NCBI GenBank assembly: GCA_949825065.1
Contig: OX463845.1
Location: forward strand, 27,837,315-27,901,314
Direction of reading: 5' to 3'
DNA from: Odontocerum albicorne
Taxonomy: Eukaryota; Arthropoda; Insecta; Trichoptera; Odontoceridae
Length of the DNA stretch: 64,000 bases
Part shown: piece after piece, positions 47,905 to 59,000 of the stretch
Position numbering within the stretch: position 1 is the stretch's first letter
Layout of the letters: each line of letters starts with the position of its first letter
Made by a program: the position numbers and the translations under genes
The notes under the pieces: generated by a model
What the model was told of the DNA's origin: nothing
Database searches by the model: none
Seen by the model: the letters and a program-made list of their open reading frames with translations, nothing else

Positions 47905-49191
47905 TTAGGTCCTTACATATGAAATTGGCGTTTTGTTTGGGAGGAACATAAAGTTGATTTTTTTTTAATATAATATATTTATTTAATCAAAGTATGTACC
48001 ATTGCTATCTATGCAATTTTGCCATCTCATAGGTAGTTCATCAATCCCTTTACTAAAAAAACCATTCGGACGGGAATCAATAAAATCTTTGAAGTCGGTT
48101 TGGACTGCCCCATCGGAGTTGAATTTTTTCCCTTGCAAGAAGTTATCCAAATTTCGAAAAAAATAGTAATCTGTTGAGGCAAGGTCCGGAGAGTACGGTG
48201 GATGTCTTAGACATTCCAATTGAAGCTCTTCTAATTTGGTAGCCGTCTGTTGTGCAGTGTGTGGTCTAGCGTTATCATGAAGCAGCAGTGGCCTAGAGCG
48301 ATTAACCAGCCTCGGTTGTTTAGCAGCTAGCTTTTCCATCATGGTTTGCAGTTGCTGACAATAGACATCTGCCGTAATCGTCTGGCCAGATTTAAGAAAG
48401 CTGTAGTGAACGACACCAGCACTAGTCCACCAAACGCTCACAAGTAACTTTTTTGGAGTCAATTTTCGCTTGGGGCATGGTTTGGCTGGTTCGGCAGGGT
48501 TCAGCCATTGCGATGAGCGCTTCCGATTATCATACAGGATCCACTTTTCATCACAGGTAATGATTCGACTCAAAATCCCTTCATTATTGTGCCGGTTGAG
48601 TAATGCAACGCAGCAGTCAACGCGCGTTTGTTGATTTGCTTCACTCAATTCGTGAGGTACCCACCTTTCAAGCTTTTTCACCTTCCCAATTTGCTTCAAG
48701 TGGATTAAAACAGTTTTATCACTAACACCGCAGCCTGCAGCTAACTCGGACGTGGTTTGCGATGGATCTGCTTCCACAATAGCCTTCAATTCTTCATTAT
48801 CAACTTTGGTCTCCAGCCGTCCACGGGGCTTGTTCTGCAGGTCGAAATTTCCAGAACGAAAACGTTGGAACCAAAAACGCACTGTGTTTTCTTTTGCGGC
48901 ACCGTCGCCATACACATCATTAATCCTTCGAGCCGTTTCTGCAACACTGGTGCCACGGTGGAACTCGTACTCGTAAATAACGCGATATTTCAAGTTTTCC
49001 ATTTTGTAAACTGAGTGACGCAAAGAAAAAAAACAATTGAGGAAAAAACAAATGAATTATAATTTTCGAAACACAAATACTTGAGTAAATAGCTGTATAA
49101 ATTTGAATTTGGAATTCCTAACCAAAGAGAAGATATTTGAGATCAAAGTTGCCAGTACGGCAAAACGCCAATTTCATATGTAAGGACCTAA
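47905..49191 (-). mobile_element. Young mariner, apparently complete
   Basis: This 1287-bp element is flanked by TA (47903-47904 and 49192-49193). Its terminal inverted repeats are at least 31 bp and identical by eye, starting TTAGGTCCTTACATATGAAA. It contains one uninterrupted transposase gene on the reverse strand. Identical ends and an open frame indicate a recent insertion. It sits inside an older, decayed mariner. Confidence 0.93.
47983..49023 (-). CDS. Mariner transposase, D,D34D, open frame (cecropia-like)
   Basis: The 346-codon frame is close to the usual 340-350 for mariner. The likely native start is the second Met (residue 8, MENLKYRV), which matches family starts and gives 339 residues. 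The N-terminal half has two helix-turn-helix regions (about residues 12-60 and 85-115), which bind the inverted repeats. The motif WVPHEL follows at 121-126. The catalytic triad is complete: D158 in TCDEKW, D250 in LHDNARPH and D285 in YSPDLASTDYY, with exactly 34 residues between the last two. The only oddity seen is Ser for the usual Pro in LAPTD. The protein cuts and pastes the element at TA sites in the nucleus. It resembles the cecropia subfamily (SETMAR/Hsmar1-like motifs such as CDEKWILYDNR, NFLQGK and NGTYFD). Activity is plausible but unproven. Confidence 0.92.
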   Translation of the reverse strand: MRHSVYKMENLKYRVIYEYEFHRGTSVAETARRINDVYGDGAAKENTVRFWFQRFRSGNFDLQNKPRGRLETKVDNEELKAIVEADPSQTTSELAAGCGVSDKTVLIHLKQIGKVKKLERWVPHELSEANQQTRVDCCVALLNRHNNEGILSRIITCDEKWILYDNRKRSSQWLNPAEPAKPCPKRKLTPKKLLVSVWWTSAGVVHYSFLKSGQTITADVYCQQLQTMMEKLAAKQPRLVNRSRPLLLHDNARPHTAQQTATKLEELQLECLRHPPYSPDLASTDYYFFRNLDNFLQGKKFNSDGAVQTDFKDFIDSRPNGFFSKGIDELPMRWQNCIDSNGTYFD

Positions 49192-49319
49192 TATATGGTA
49201 TAAGTTTATAGAAAGATCTGAAAACTGTATTCGAGTTAATGGTGAATATATTGTAAAGGAAGAAAAATGTTTTTGTCTATTTTTCCCCTTCATTCCGCGA
49301 ATTTATTGATCTCCCCTCG

Positions 49320-50639
49320 TATAATATTAATACTTAATTATTAGATTCACACACCCCTCTCACTCACTTTATAGTGCTGCTTTGCAAATAAATGAATTTG
49401 GTTGTAAAAATAAGTTTTCTACCAATAATATACGAGAATACTCTGTTCAGATTAAAGATGTCCTGTTTCATTCTGAAAATGGAATAATGTCATAGTTTGC
49501 TAAAAATATCCTTCAAAATAATTTTTTTGGTTGTTTGTGGAAGACAAAGTTTCATTTTAAAATATTACAGACTTATTATATGTATTAAAATGATAGATGG
49601 CTGAAAAAGAGCGCAGATGCTAAAAGGAAAAGACGATCGCGTCAATGATAATTAGCAAGCGAAAGCAGTTCACAAACTGCACAAAGACAATCATAACATT
49701 ATATTGAAAACAAAAATATTTCCGCCATTATCGAAAGATTATCATCACTGGTAAAAAATAAAAATGAGACCTATCGGGTATCTAACCGTGACAACAGAAT
49801 GTTATCCAAAAGATTAAAAAATATGAGAGCCCGATTATTCAATTTTATCTAACGTATTTTTTAATAAGAAATATTCATATTTCATTGCATTGAAAGAGTT
49901 TTTATTTTTATGTACTTAAGTCTTGTATTGTTAATTACATTTAATCTATTGTAATTGATTATTTTTTATTGGTATTTTCATGTATTGTATTTGGAAATAT
50001 ATATTTTTATGTAAGATTATTTTTCGTTTCATAATTTAGTCACAGTGACATGTCAAGGACACGTAAATGCCGTATATTTGGTGCCTAAATAAATTAATAA
50101 GTAAAATCAATAATTCTTAAACCAAAGTTTTCAAAATACCATCTACTGTAGTACGAATATAATACACCTATGTTGTAGTTTGATCCTCTTGATCCACCCC
50201 TATTCCTATTCCCATTCCGATCCTCCCCGTGAGAATATTCTTCTGTGGACGTGTGGGAGTACACGTACATACATATGTGTCTAATACATGCTTCAGAAAT
50301 ACAGAGATCCTGGAGCTCTGACATAATCAGATTTCTGTCAGTCCTGTCCGATATTAGAGCATTCGGTTTGGCAAGCTGGAAGATGGGTAATATAATTATA
50401 TCAATCTCTTCAAGATGGAATCAAACTCGAAATAAGGAAACGGAACTAACATTTAAATGTCAAAAGTCATAGACAGGAACAGTAAATTAACTTTGTACGT
50501 GTTTAATTTCTAAAGTTAATGTTGATTTATATTTGCATTTTAAGTAATAAAATATTAATGAAACAAACATAGAAAGTTATTCGACTGATTATATAAACGT
50601 AGTGTACTGGATTATATTTTCGTTATATACAGTAAAAAA
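49320..50639. other. No gene recognised
   Basis: AT-rich DNA. A 76-codon reverse-strand frame at 50094-50324 has an Arg/Asn/Gly-rich stretch (GEDRNGNRNRGGSRGSN), but no family was recognised. Confidence 0.35.
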
Positions 50640-50740
50640 TGGCGAGTTTATTGCCAGTGGCAATATGTTCGAACTAACTAGAAAGGTGTTTAAGAGGTTT
50701 AGCCTTAAGTGAAACCCGACTGAAACCTTTCAACGTTAAT
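50640..50740 (-). repeat. SINE tail (reverse strand)
   Basis: TGGCGAGTTTATTGCCAGTGGCAAT and the AACTAACTAGAAAGGTG end, the shared hairpin tail. Confidence 0.6.
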
Positions 50741-50744
50741 GTTA

Positions 50745-51120
50745 TGGGAGTAAAACGTGGACGTAGAAAATGAATGAAAAAATCCCAGTAAATGCAATGA
50801 AAGTACGTGCACTAAGAAGAATATGTTGTCTTAATGTATGGCTGAATGAGAAATGTAATTATTAAGAATTTACGTTAGCTAAAAACTGATGTGTTAAATA
50901 GGGTGAAAAACACAAGTTGAGATGGTATGGACATGATAAACGTACCGATGATGAAACTAAATTACATTTTTAATGAAGGAATAGCAAGGAACAAGAGAAG
51001 CAGAATGAAACTGTATGCTTAAATGTATGGATGTGGAGGAGAAATAAATTTTAATAGGGAGTTTGGACCTTTCTATCTATCCCAACAGGGACACAGCGTA
51101 AGGGTATGTATAAGACACGT
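50745..51120 (+). pseudogene. LINE ORF2 C-terminal fragment (family L1a)
   Basis: Reads YGSKTWT, NAMKVRALRRICCLNVW, LRWYGHDKRTDDETK and a CMDVEEK-like end block, then CTATCCCAACAGGG. It is the clearest example in the window of the YGSExW...MKVRxLRR order. Many stops. Confidence 0.65.
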
Positions 51121-51233
51121 TTTCTATTCAAGCACATACATATTTTCGTTCAGAATAATGCACTAGGAACTATGTGATCATAATTATAATAAAGAATTAC
51201 ATTAATTAATTAAACTTCTTAAAAATAACTGTA

Positions 51234-51277
51234 TTTGGCACTAACTTGACACAAATTTGGCACTAACTTGACACAAA
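51234..51277 (+). repeat. Tandem repeat, 22 bp x 2
   Basis: TTTGGCACTAACTTGACACA repeated head to tail. Confidence 0.9.
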
Positions 51278-51639
51278 TTATTGTATTTATTTATTAAAGG
51301 TGTATGTATCTTTTTATAAATAACTTAAGATCAACAAAGTATTAATTAGTTATTTACTTATTTCTTACCGGCGTAAAATTAAATATTTCCAATAGAATTA
51401 TTCAATTTGTTTGAGAGAAATGGTTGAGTACCTACAGGGTACCTTTCACTTTCATACACATACAAAATCTACCTGATTATGCCAGTGCCGGAAGAGCATG
51501 TTTAAACGGATTTTCTTTATGCTTCATAATATATTTGTGGGAACCACGGTCGTCGCTGAATATTGTCAACACATACAGTCAACGACCGACGAAACGACCT
51601 TTGGATATGTCCAAAGGTCACATACCAAAACATTGACGC

Positions 51640-51900
51640 GGCCGGACATCGCGCCGTTTCCGTAAACAAATTGTTTACCCACAATACTATTTACGATACA
51701 TTCCACAGTAGAAAGAGAACGCATCACGCTGTCTCGCCGCTCCCGCAAACAAATTGTTTACCCACAATACTATTTGCGATGTCTGCAATACTGCAATCGA
51801 CCATTTCGGCACGCACAGAAGCGAGATAAAAATATATCGCGGGCGCACTCCCGCGCCCATTCTGAAATGTATAAATACCCACTTACCGCTAAATATTAAT
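51640..51900 (+). promoter_or_regulatory. GC-rich promoter- or LTR-like block with TATA box
   Basis: Two 83-bp direct units (from 51652 and 51735) share AAACAAATTGTTTACCCACA, which is itself nearly palindromic. A CGCGGG-CGCACT-CCCGCG hairpin (about 51838-51855) lies just before a TATA box, TATAAATA at 51870-51877. This layout fits an RNA polymerase II promoter, perhaps a solo LTR or the 5' end of a mobile element. No gene was recognised downstream. Confidence 0.4.
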
Positions 51901-53319
51901 GCAGCATTATGACCGTGAACGCATTTTAATTATCTGGTCAGTAAATTATGGTCAAGAAGTAAAAAAAATGTTTATATTTCATGAAAAATATTACGTTCGA
52001 ACGAAATAAAACTAAAAAATACGTAATCTTTAGATGTTTGTGTGTAATAATAATTCATGTAGCTCAAATTAACTCCTTAAATGGGCGCTTCTATCACCTT
52101 GTTAAATTTCTTGAAAAATAAATGTTAACTCAAAAAGTCACTTGAAGTTCATAATTCCTTTTCCAAAACAACTAATTCATTTCTACATACGAGAAAACGG
52201 GGTTCAGGTTTTCTACCTCTATAGGTTTTTTTTCTTAACATTACAATTTATCATTGTTCTTCATTTATGTATTGGCCTTTACTATTTGTTTTGTTAAAAA
52301 AATTTAGAGCAGCGTTTCGAGTCTTATAAATCTTTACTTTTGTATGTGTCGAAAATTTTGATATCACATGAGTGGGTGTAAAGGACTGTAACACCTCTCA
52401 ATAACCCAAAAGTCAACTCACTTGCACGTGTGCACCTGCTTGTGAACTAACAAGGCCCTTGCGACCGACTATAGGTGGTATGTTCGTAGATGGAAACCAA
52501 CATCTTTCCACATATAAGGATAATGATATGGCTCTTATCAGGGCAGCTATCAAGATCTATGGATGACCTCGTCTTCTCACTTCTTCTGTGCCACAAAATA
52601 GTCATTGCTGAGTTTCACTTGAAATTGGATCGGTAACGTGACTGGTCTAACTTAATTATACGCACTTGACAAAACAAAGATGGACTCCCACACTTTGTAA
52701 TGTGCCTTCTATTATAGCCGTCATTGGTAATGTGCATACAATTCAATACCAACATTGTATTTCGAATTGATGACGTTAACTTCAAATGGATGAGAAATGT
52801 CCATCAGCGAATGTTTTAACATTTGATATTGAGTGCCGCTTTGCTAACATGTCATTTGAAACAAATTATGTAGATATTTCATCGTCTCAAAGGCACTTAA
52901 TTATTTTCGCCCAGAATTATGCCACCTGGTCGTATTGGACGTTACACGAAACAAGTCATCTTCGAAGCAAGATACAGGGTACCTTGGACAACAAGTGTTT
53001 CATGGACTATTCCTCAGATGTAGAAAATCGATTGATCACGCAACATTCCTCTTTTTTTAATGTTGTCCTTGGTTCTTCCACAAAATATGCACTAAGTGAG
53101 CAACGTGCATTGGATAACAAGTGAGCGACTTATATATTAATAAAGAGTGATTGTCCCTAGTGACATATGAGTCGTTCACTATACTAGTAGTGATGTCATG
53201 CGTAGTCTTGTACTGAAAGGTTCTTTAACTACTACATAACGTTTCATAACTTATCCTTTATTTATTGCATTGAAATAATAAGTATTGCGTTTAAGACTAA
53301 AGGAACTGTTTCTTCAGAT
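51901..53319. other. No confident gene; one 112-codon open frame
   Basis: The plus-strand frame 52786-53124 (112 codons from ATG) has unremarkable composition and no motif I recognise. The segment AAGT-GCATTGGATAACAAGTG near its end repeats a GTACCTTGGACAACAAGTG block inside it. It may be a decayed repeat rather than a gene. Confidence 0.3.
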
Positions 53320-53329
53320 TAAATAAAAT

Positions 53330-53600
53330 GGTTGATGGTCTTCCCTACACAAATGATCCCCACACGAGAGAAGGAAAGTACACGAGTATTATGAAAAAAA
53401 AATTCATGTATTATAGAATACGGAATAAAGTGATTAGGGATGAATGTGAACCTAAGATTGATGTGTTGAATAAAACGAAGAATTGCTCTCTGAGATGGTT
53501 TGAACATGTGAAATAAACGAATGAATCAAGACTAACAAAGCAAATATATAGTGTAAATGTTAGTGGACAATGTACAGTGCACCGAGTGAGTAAAATATGT
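53330..53600 (+). pseudogene. LINE ORF2 fragment (family L1a)
   Basis: The 62-codon frame ends RIRNKVIRDECEPKIDVLNK, then SLRWFEHVK, and past the stop NESRLTKQIYSVNVSG. This is a near-perfect match in order to RIRNxVIRxECGLKxxVxxxIxxxxLRWFGHVERMxESRLTKQIYxANVSG of RTE-like insect LINEs. Confidence 0.75.
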
Positions 53601-54299
53601 TATTTTTATTTACTGGTGTTCATGCTTCCAATCCTTAATCCGCCTCTATCTTATCTCCGGAAGGAGTAAGCCAGTAAGTCAACAATGGGTTTACTCTAAG
53701 GCAGCAAGATTGAATCTTCAATACTGCCTGTTCTGAATTATGCCATGCTTCAGTTTTCAGTACGTTTGTCGAGAGCTTAATTAAAACCATTCTTCTGTTT
53801 TTATGAATTTAATTCATACGATGATCATTGACTTTAAAATTGAGAGCTCATCTTCACAAATACAAATTGATCACATTTTTTTTGTAAAATCCTTCGTTCC
53901 TTCATTCAATCAAATTAAATAAGATTTCTTTACCAACTAGTGCATTTTTACTAACAAAAAAACTGTTAAAGGCTTTTGTGTGAAAAACAAACAGATTCAG
54001 ACATTTTCACTGCCACCATCGGGAATACCTCACAGGCTCTGGGTACAAGACAAACTTTCAGCAATTAGGTTTCGAAGATCGTTGTTTCGTTCAAGGTTTT
54101 ATAACAAACGATGCAACTAGGTACATTTTCTTCTGCCCTCTTATCACATCCTTTTATTTTTCTATGAACAAGAATGAAAATAATAAATATTTCAAATAGG
54201 TGTACGGTTCCTGAAAAACTCTAACTTCCATAATGATGTTTCTCTTCTCTCGACGTTTACACCTTTTGTATTGAGTGTACCTAGATCCCCAGCTTCTGC

Positions 54300-54567
54300 A
54301 ATATAAATTAGTGCTAATACTATAGAAATTAGTACACTGAGAACAATAACTTGGGTGACGTAGGAGAGATTTTAGAATGAAGTGATTATAGAGGAATGTG
54401 AACTAAAAAGTGATGTAATAAGTATGATAAACATTTAAGATCGAAGGAGGTGTTTTAGAAAGATCTCGTATATGAATCATTAGTTATGTGTCGCGAATAT
54501 GTGTTATGTGTCGTTATGGTATATGTCATGTATCGCGAATGGAAAGGAAAACGGTGTGATGGTATGT
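54300..54567 (+). pseudogene. Decayed LINE fragment (family L1a)
   Basis: GTGATTATAGAGGAATGTGA and the end block CGGTGTGATGGTATGTAT match other copies. It directly abuts the mariner at 54569. Confidence 0.5.
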
Positions 54568-54741
54568 ATTAGGTGTTAACATAAGTTGTGTCCGTTTTTT
54601 TCCAAATTTAAAAATGAGCACCAAAAGTAAAACAAAATGGTAAAGGTTATACGCCATTTAAAAGAAAATTTTCTGCTCTACAAGATATTGTGTTTGGTTT
54701 TACGTTACATATATTATTTTATTTGATTACAAGCCTTCAAA

Positions 54742-55140
54742 ATGGAATGTCAGGTAGACGAAAATGAACATTTTCGACACATCCTTCTGTTCACGTTCAA
54801 TCGAGGGAATAAAGCTGCTCGCGATATTTGCGAAGTGTACGGCGAAGATGCTATGAATGAAAGGACAGCTCGTCGATGGTTTTTGCGTTTCAAAGACGGT
54901 AATTTCGACCTGAAATACATGGAGCGTCCCGGACGACCAGTGGACTGCGATGAGGACCGCTTAAACCATATTATTCATGAAGATCCCCTTCAAACCACCG
55001 TATAATTGGCTGAGCAGATGAATTGTAGTCACATGACTGTATACCGCCATCTTAAATCAATGGGAAAAGTCCAGAAGTTCCGCGCTTGGGTTCCACATGT
55101 TTTGAGTGAATACAACAAAAATCAATTGTTGAACGTTGAT
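54742..55140 (+). pseudogene. Mariner transposase N-terminal half (plus-strand arm)
   Basis: From ATG 54742 it reads HFRHILLFTFNRGNKAA, then the first helix-turn-helix (NERTARRWFLRFKDGNFDL), GRPVD and the second (ELAEQMNCSHMTVYRHLKSM in the broken frame), ending at WVPHVLSE. A stop at about 55003 interrupts it. The sequence ends before the first catalytic Asp. Confidence 0.8.
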
Positions 55141-55145
55141 TTTTT

Positions 55146-55520
55146 TTAACTCAAAATATGTGGAACCCAAGCGCCGAACTTCTGAACTTTTCCCATTGAT
55201 TTAAGATGGCGGTATACAGTCATGTGACTACAATACATCTGCTCAGCCAATTCTACAGTGGTTTGAAGGGGATTTTCATGAATAATGTGGTTTAAACGGT
55301 CCTCATCGAAGTCCACTGGTCGTCCGAAACGCTCCATATCTTTCAGTTCGAAATTACCGTATTTGAAACGCTAAATCCATCAACCTGCTGTCATTTTTTT
55401 CATAGCATCTTCATCGTACACTTCGCAAATATTGCGAGCAGCTTTGGCAGCTTTATTCCCTCGATTGAACGCGAACAGAAGGAGGTGTCGAAAATGCTCA
55501 TTTTCGTCTACTTGACATTC
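55146..55520 (-). pseudogene. Mariner transposase N-terminal half (reverse-strand arm)
   Basis: Reverse-strand counterpart with MECQVDENEHFRHLLLFAFN, an extra KAA, and, after a break near 55380, GRPVDFDEDRLNHIIHENP to WVPHILS. Also truncated before the catalytic core. Confidence 0.8.
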
Positions 55521-55751
55521 CATTTTGAAGGCTTGTAAACAAATAAAATAATATATGTAACATAAAAGCAAACACAATATCTTGTAGAGCAGAAAATTTT
55601 CTTTCGAATGATGTATAACCTTTACCATTGTTTTACTTTTGGTGCTCATTTTTTAAATTTGGAACAAACGGACACAACTAATGTTAACACCCAATACGAT
55701 TATTCATGAAAAGCAATTCGCAACTATAATAATACACCAATAAATGAAATG

Positions 55752-55863
55752 TCCCAACTTATGAATATTATGTTATTATACCTACACAACTAATAAAACA
55801 ATACGAGTCACAACTTATGCATATTATGTTATTATACCTACACAACTAATAAAACAATACGAT
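55752..55863 (+). repeat. Tandem repeat, 56 bp x 2
   Basis: AACTTATGCATATTATGTTA units, ending in AACAATACGA. Confidence 0.9.
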
Positions 55864-56270
55864 TTAAAATTTTCGTTTGTCCTTCGTTTGGGTGGATTTA
55901 TATTCGTAATACCCTTTTCATCCAATTCAATATTTCCATCGTGGATCGGTCGGATCTACAATATTTCATGGTAAAATTTTTCTCTCTTTTTATTTGTGCA
56001 CATACTAACGTTCATCACATGGTCCATAAGAGATAAAATTACATAATTCCTTATTTTTTTGTTGCTGAAACATTTTGGAAATTCACGTTAAAAAGTATTA
56101 GTATAAACACTGTTTTTTTCGCTTGGAGGGTATATGAAAATTATTATCTGACCGATTTCAATATTACTATAATCTTCAAAGCATGTAGGTATTTTTTTAT
56201 ACTAAATCGAAACCGGTAGGATAATAATTTCAATATATTTATTTATTTATTCAACACTTTTATTGCAAAT

Positions 56271-56755
56271 GCAATCTGGTGGGTTTATTGCCAGGCGGCA
56301 ATCTCTCTCAACTAACCAGACAAAAGTAAATGAAGCAAGTTACATGGTTGCATAAATCATTCAAATGAAAATCCATCCCCACGAAATCCTTAAACACATA
56401 CGTGAGCATATGCCCTCGAACCCCACAAAGACGGACAATCACCCTCTATGTTGAAAAAAAAAACAATGTTGGTTAAAAAACGAATAATAGTTAAAAAACA
56501 TATGTATAAAAACTGGAACACTTTTTAATAAAAAATATATTAGAGCTAGATTTAATAAAATGCTTTTTAAATTTCGCCACATGAAGTACAGAACAACCTG
56601 GTAGGTATATCATATGTTAATTAATTAAACCTGATTAAATATGTTAATAAAGCTTATGTAAAAAAACAAATAGAGACCTCTCTTTGGGATTCTATCGGCA
56701 AATGAACCTGAAACTATCGGGCTAGAAGTCAAACGTTCTATCAACAAGGTTGATA
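56271..56755 (-). repeat. SINE pieces (reverse strand)
   Basis: Tail with TGGTGGGTTTATTGCCAGGC at 56271-56330. A second tail and head at 56590-56755 (CCTTGTTGATAGAACGTTTG, TTTCAGGTTCATTTGCC on the reverse strand). Confidence 0.5.
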
Positions 56756-57044
56756 ACGTATATTTATTTATTAACTTATATAAAATAACCAACCTCCTGA
56801 GAGATGCTACACCATTTGGGTTATCTCTATTACACTATAAATATCTACCCATTATATCATATTACAGGCTAAAGATGTTTACTTACCAGTTAGTCAAAAG
56901 TCTGTGAGTTATTCGGTAGTAAGAATGGGACTGCTTACAGGAATGCCCTATAGGAATACAGGAAAGTTTAAAATCACCACCAAGTCTTGGTTCCACATAA
57001 TAATTTTTTCAAACATATTGTTTCTATCACATGAAGGATGAGTG

Positions 57045-57195
57045 TGGATCACTGTTTTACAAGAAACCACCATTATAAAATCCATATCAAGTAAGGCCCT
57101 ATATGCGCATGTGAGATGGGAGAGCAAACCCTTCACCACGTTTTCTATGAATGCCCTGTACGCACCGCTTATAATTTTACTCAAGTGTAAATGTC
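57045..57195 (+). pseudogene. LINE ORF2 C-terminal zinc-knuckle remnant
   Basis: One frame reads CACEMGEQTLHHVFYECPVRTAYNF. This fits the CxCGxxEQTxxHxxxECPxxxxxR pattern at the C-terminus of some insect LINE proteins. The overlapping longer frames in other phases are shadows. Confidence 0.45.
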
Positions 57196-58089
57196 TTCTG
57201 CTTGTTCAACACGTCAACCTATCTGTTCTCAATTCTCCACTAATTTACAGTCACATATCTGAATTTATTATTCATAACTTCTTTAATATTTAACCCGACG
57301 GTAGTTTTCCACGTATGTTACAATAATATGTTACATCTTCCTTTTTTATTGGTTATCATGATTACAAATAATCCTCTTTATTTAAATTATTTTATTTATT
57401 TAAAAATCTGATGATCTCTTAGACGAAAAAGATTAAAAAAAACAACAGATAAATTCAACATTGAAATACGAATATAAACAGTGAACTTATGTTATATAAG
57501 GAAATTGTAAGGAATAACATTGAAATGTGAGCAATGAATTCATACAATCGAGTTTTTAGGATGAAATCCGTATTTACTGAAAATAATAATATTTTCTTCA
57601 TTTACATTCATTGTGCTTCTAATTACATTTGTCATAATGAATTCAAAATATAATTTTCGTTAAATTATCGCTTAATTATGAAATTTTTCAGTAGAGCTAT
57701 AATTTGGCACAAATCAACCTCGAGAGGTAGGCCACACTATCCTCTAGTTAACTATCGGAATAGCAATATTTCATTTTCCTGTGGCAGCTTGATTCAAGCA
57801 TTCCTCTGTTCGGGTTAAAAGTTCGTGCAAGGTCTAAGTTTTGACATATTGCAGGATAACTCCATTGGACTGTTGCCCCACTAAGTTGCGTGGATGTTTG
57901 CAACATAGTCAAATTCATAAACTGTTTTGTGTAACGAGCAATGTTAGATAAATTAATTTTGGTAACACGCTTTTAGTATTTACTTTAGTCCAATTCAACG
58001 TATTATGCAATTCAAAATAGAATAAATTAATACAAGCTGTAATAGGAATATCAGTATTATTCAACAACTAGCAATCACCAAAAACATGC

Positions 58090-58265
58090 TGAAGAAATAC
58101 GGGAACTAAAATTATCGAGTGATAAAATATGACAAAACTTAAGGCTGATGTGTAGAATAACATAAGATGAAGGACAGTGCTGTGAGATGATTTGAGTACG
58201 ATTAACAAACCAAGTATACAGTGCAAATGTGAGTAGAAAGCGTGGTAAAGGAAGACACTAAAATT
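58090..58265 (+). pseudogene. LINE fragment (family L1a)
   Basis: ACTTAAGGCTGATGTGTAGAA, AGATGATTTGAGTACG and GTATACAGTGCAAATGTGAG match other copies. It preserves the plain TA that carries a scar in the copy at 10096. Confidence 0.6.
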
Positions 58266-58704
58266 ATATCTTAGTAAAAATTATGTACATTATTTGCTAT
58301 TGTTTATGTCTTATACTCGTAATCATATCAAGAAGTGACAGCTGTTAAATAAATAAAACTTGAATAATAAAAATGATGTAACTATGACATTAAATAAATT
58401 ACTATTAAACCGTTTCTATGACATCGCCTAATATTATCCACGGATGTAAATACACTCGAGTATACATTTTTTGATAATATATGATGTTTTTATTACTCGA
58501 CCGAAAATTCAATAATAACGTTTTGGCCTTTTTGATAGATAATTATATCACCTACCTGTGTAACCTAATTTGTAAAATACTTAATTTTCACTCCAGGGTT
58601 TTGGGTTTAATTACTAATAGTACCCACGTAATTAAATATAAAAATGGTACTAATTAGATAAAATAATTAATCTGGTGACAATATTCAAAAGTGTTAGACA
58701 CGGG

Positions 58705-59000
58705 CGAGTATCGTTAAAGCAACTCTGTAGCTCCCGGGCTGGAAAGCAGTCGTCTTACCTACTAGACTACTGACGTTGTCGTTTGTCTGGTAACAATGCG
58801 AGCACGTGCTAAACGTATGTGAGAGTTGTTACCTCTTCACGTTTGGGGAAGACTACTCAACATGTACGATGACGAATAGTGATTTCCGTGCTTACTCCAG
58901 AGGCTCTAAGCCCTAAGGTTCGATTAATGAGATCGAATATGATATCTTCTGGCCACGCTATTCAGCATGCCCAAATCACCAATTCAGCTATAGAAAAGAT
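58705..59000. repeat. SINE, long-body type, with reverse-strand head
   Basis: 58705-58775 is a reverse-strand tRNA-like head (GTAGTCTAGTAGGTAAGACG). 58776-59000 shows TGGTAACAATGCGAGCACG, CGTGCTTACTCCAG and CTGGCCACGCTATTC, shared with 20595-20865. Confidence 0.6.

Larger units (their letters stand above)
46970..49270 (+). pseudogene. Decayed mariner transposase, split by insertion
   Basis: Pieces of a mariner transposase appear in shifting frames. They are EKFVLEDARLNKKQIADMVGVSPTAIFNILH (second helix-turn-helix, about 47140-47230), LGMSKVSARWV, LLLHDNAPVHKNNSALAAFH (second catalytic Asp, about 47660-47720) and REEIYGR-like remains. After the nested element the end is WYKFIERSENCIRVNGEYIV (about 49196-49255). 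At least six stops or frameshifts separate them, and the third Asp region (near 47770) is mutated. The gene is long dead. The nested insertion split it between the third catalytic region and the C-terminus. Confidence 0.8.
46757..49319 (+). mobile_element. Old mariner interrupted by a younger mariner
   Basis: The terminal inverted repeats are CGAAGGGAGGTCAATAAATT (left) and CGAGGGGAGATCAATAAATT (right, reverse strand), each flanked by TA (46755-46756 and 49320-49321). Without the nested element (47905-49191) and one TA the length is about 1.27 kb, normal for mariner. The right end again begins CGAG. The transposase it carries is badly decayed. Confidence 0.9.
54569..55694. mobile_element. Palindromic mariner derivative (two 5' halves, tail to tail)
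   Basis: Flanked by TA (54567-54568 and 55695-55696). Both outer ends are mariner ends, TTAGGTGTTAACATAAGTTG and TTGGGTGTTAACATTAGTTG. The left arm (54569-55107) and right arm (55151-55694) are inverted copies of the same 5' half (end, UTR and transposase N-terminus), about 95% alike by eye, around a 43-bp centre. It lacks any catalytic region. Confidence 0.88.

Noticed and set aside
48968..48975. TACTCGTA inside the young mariner transposase
   Set aside because: It encodes part of a plausible Tyr-Glu-Tyr-Glu stretch in an intact gene, so it is probably coincidence rather than a scar.
50094..50324. Arg/Asn/Gly-rich 76-codon reverse-strand frame
   Set aside because: Low-complexity stretch and no family match that I can name. 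Could be checked by protein search.
52786..53124. 112-codon open frame
   Set aside because: No recognisable motif and internal repeated blocks. I cannot support it as a gene.
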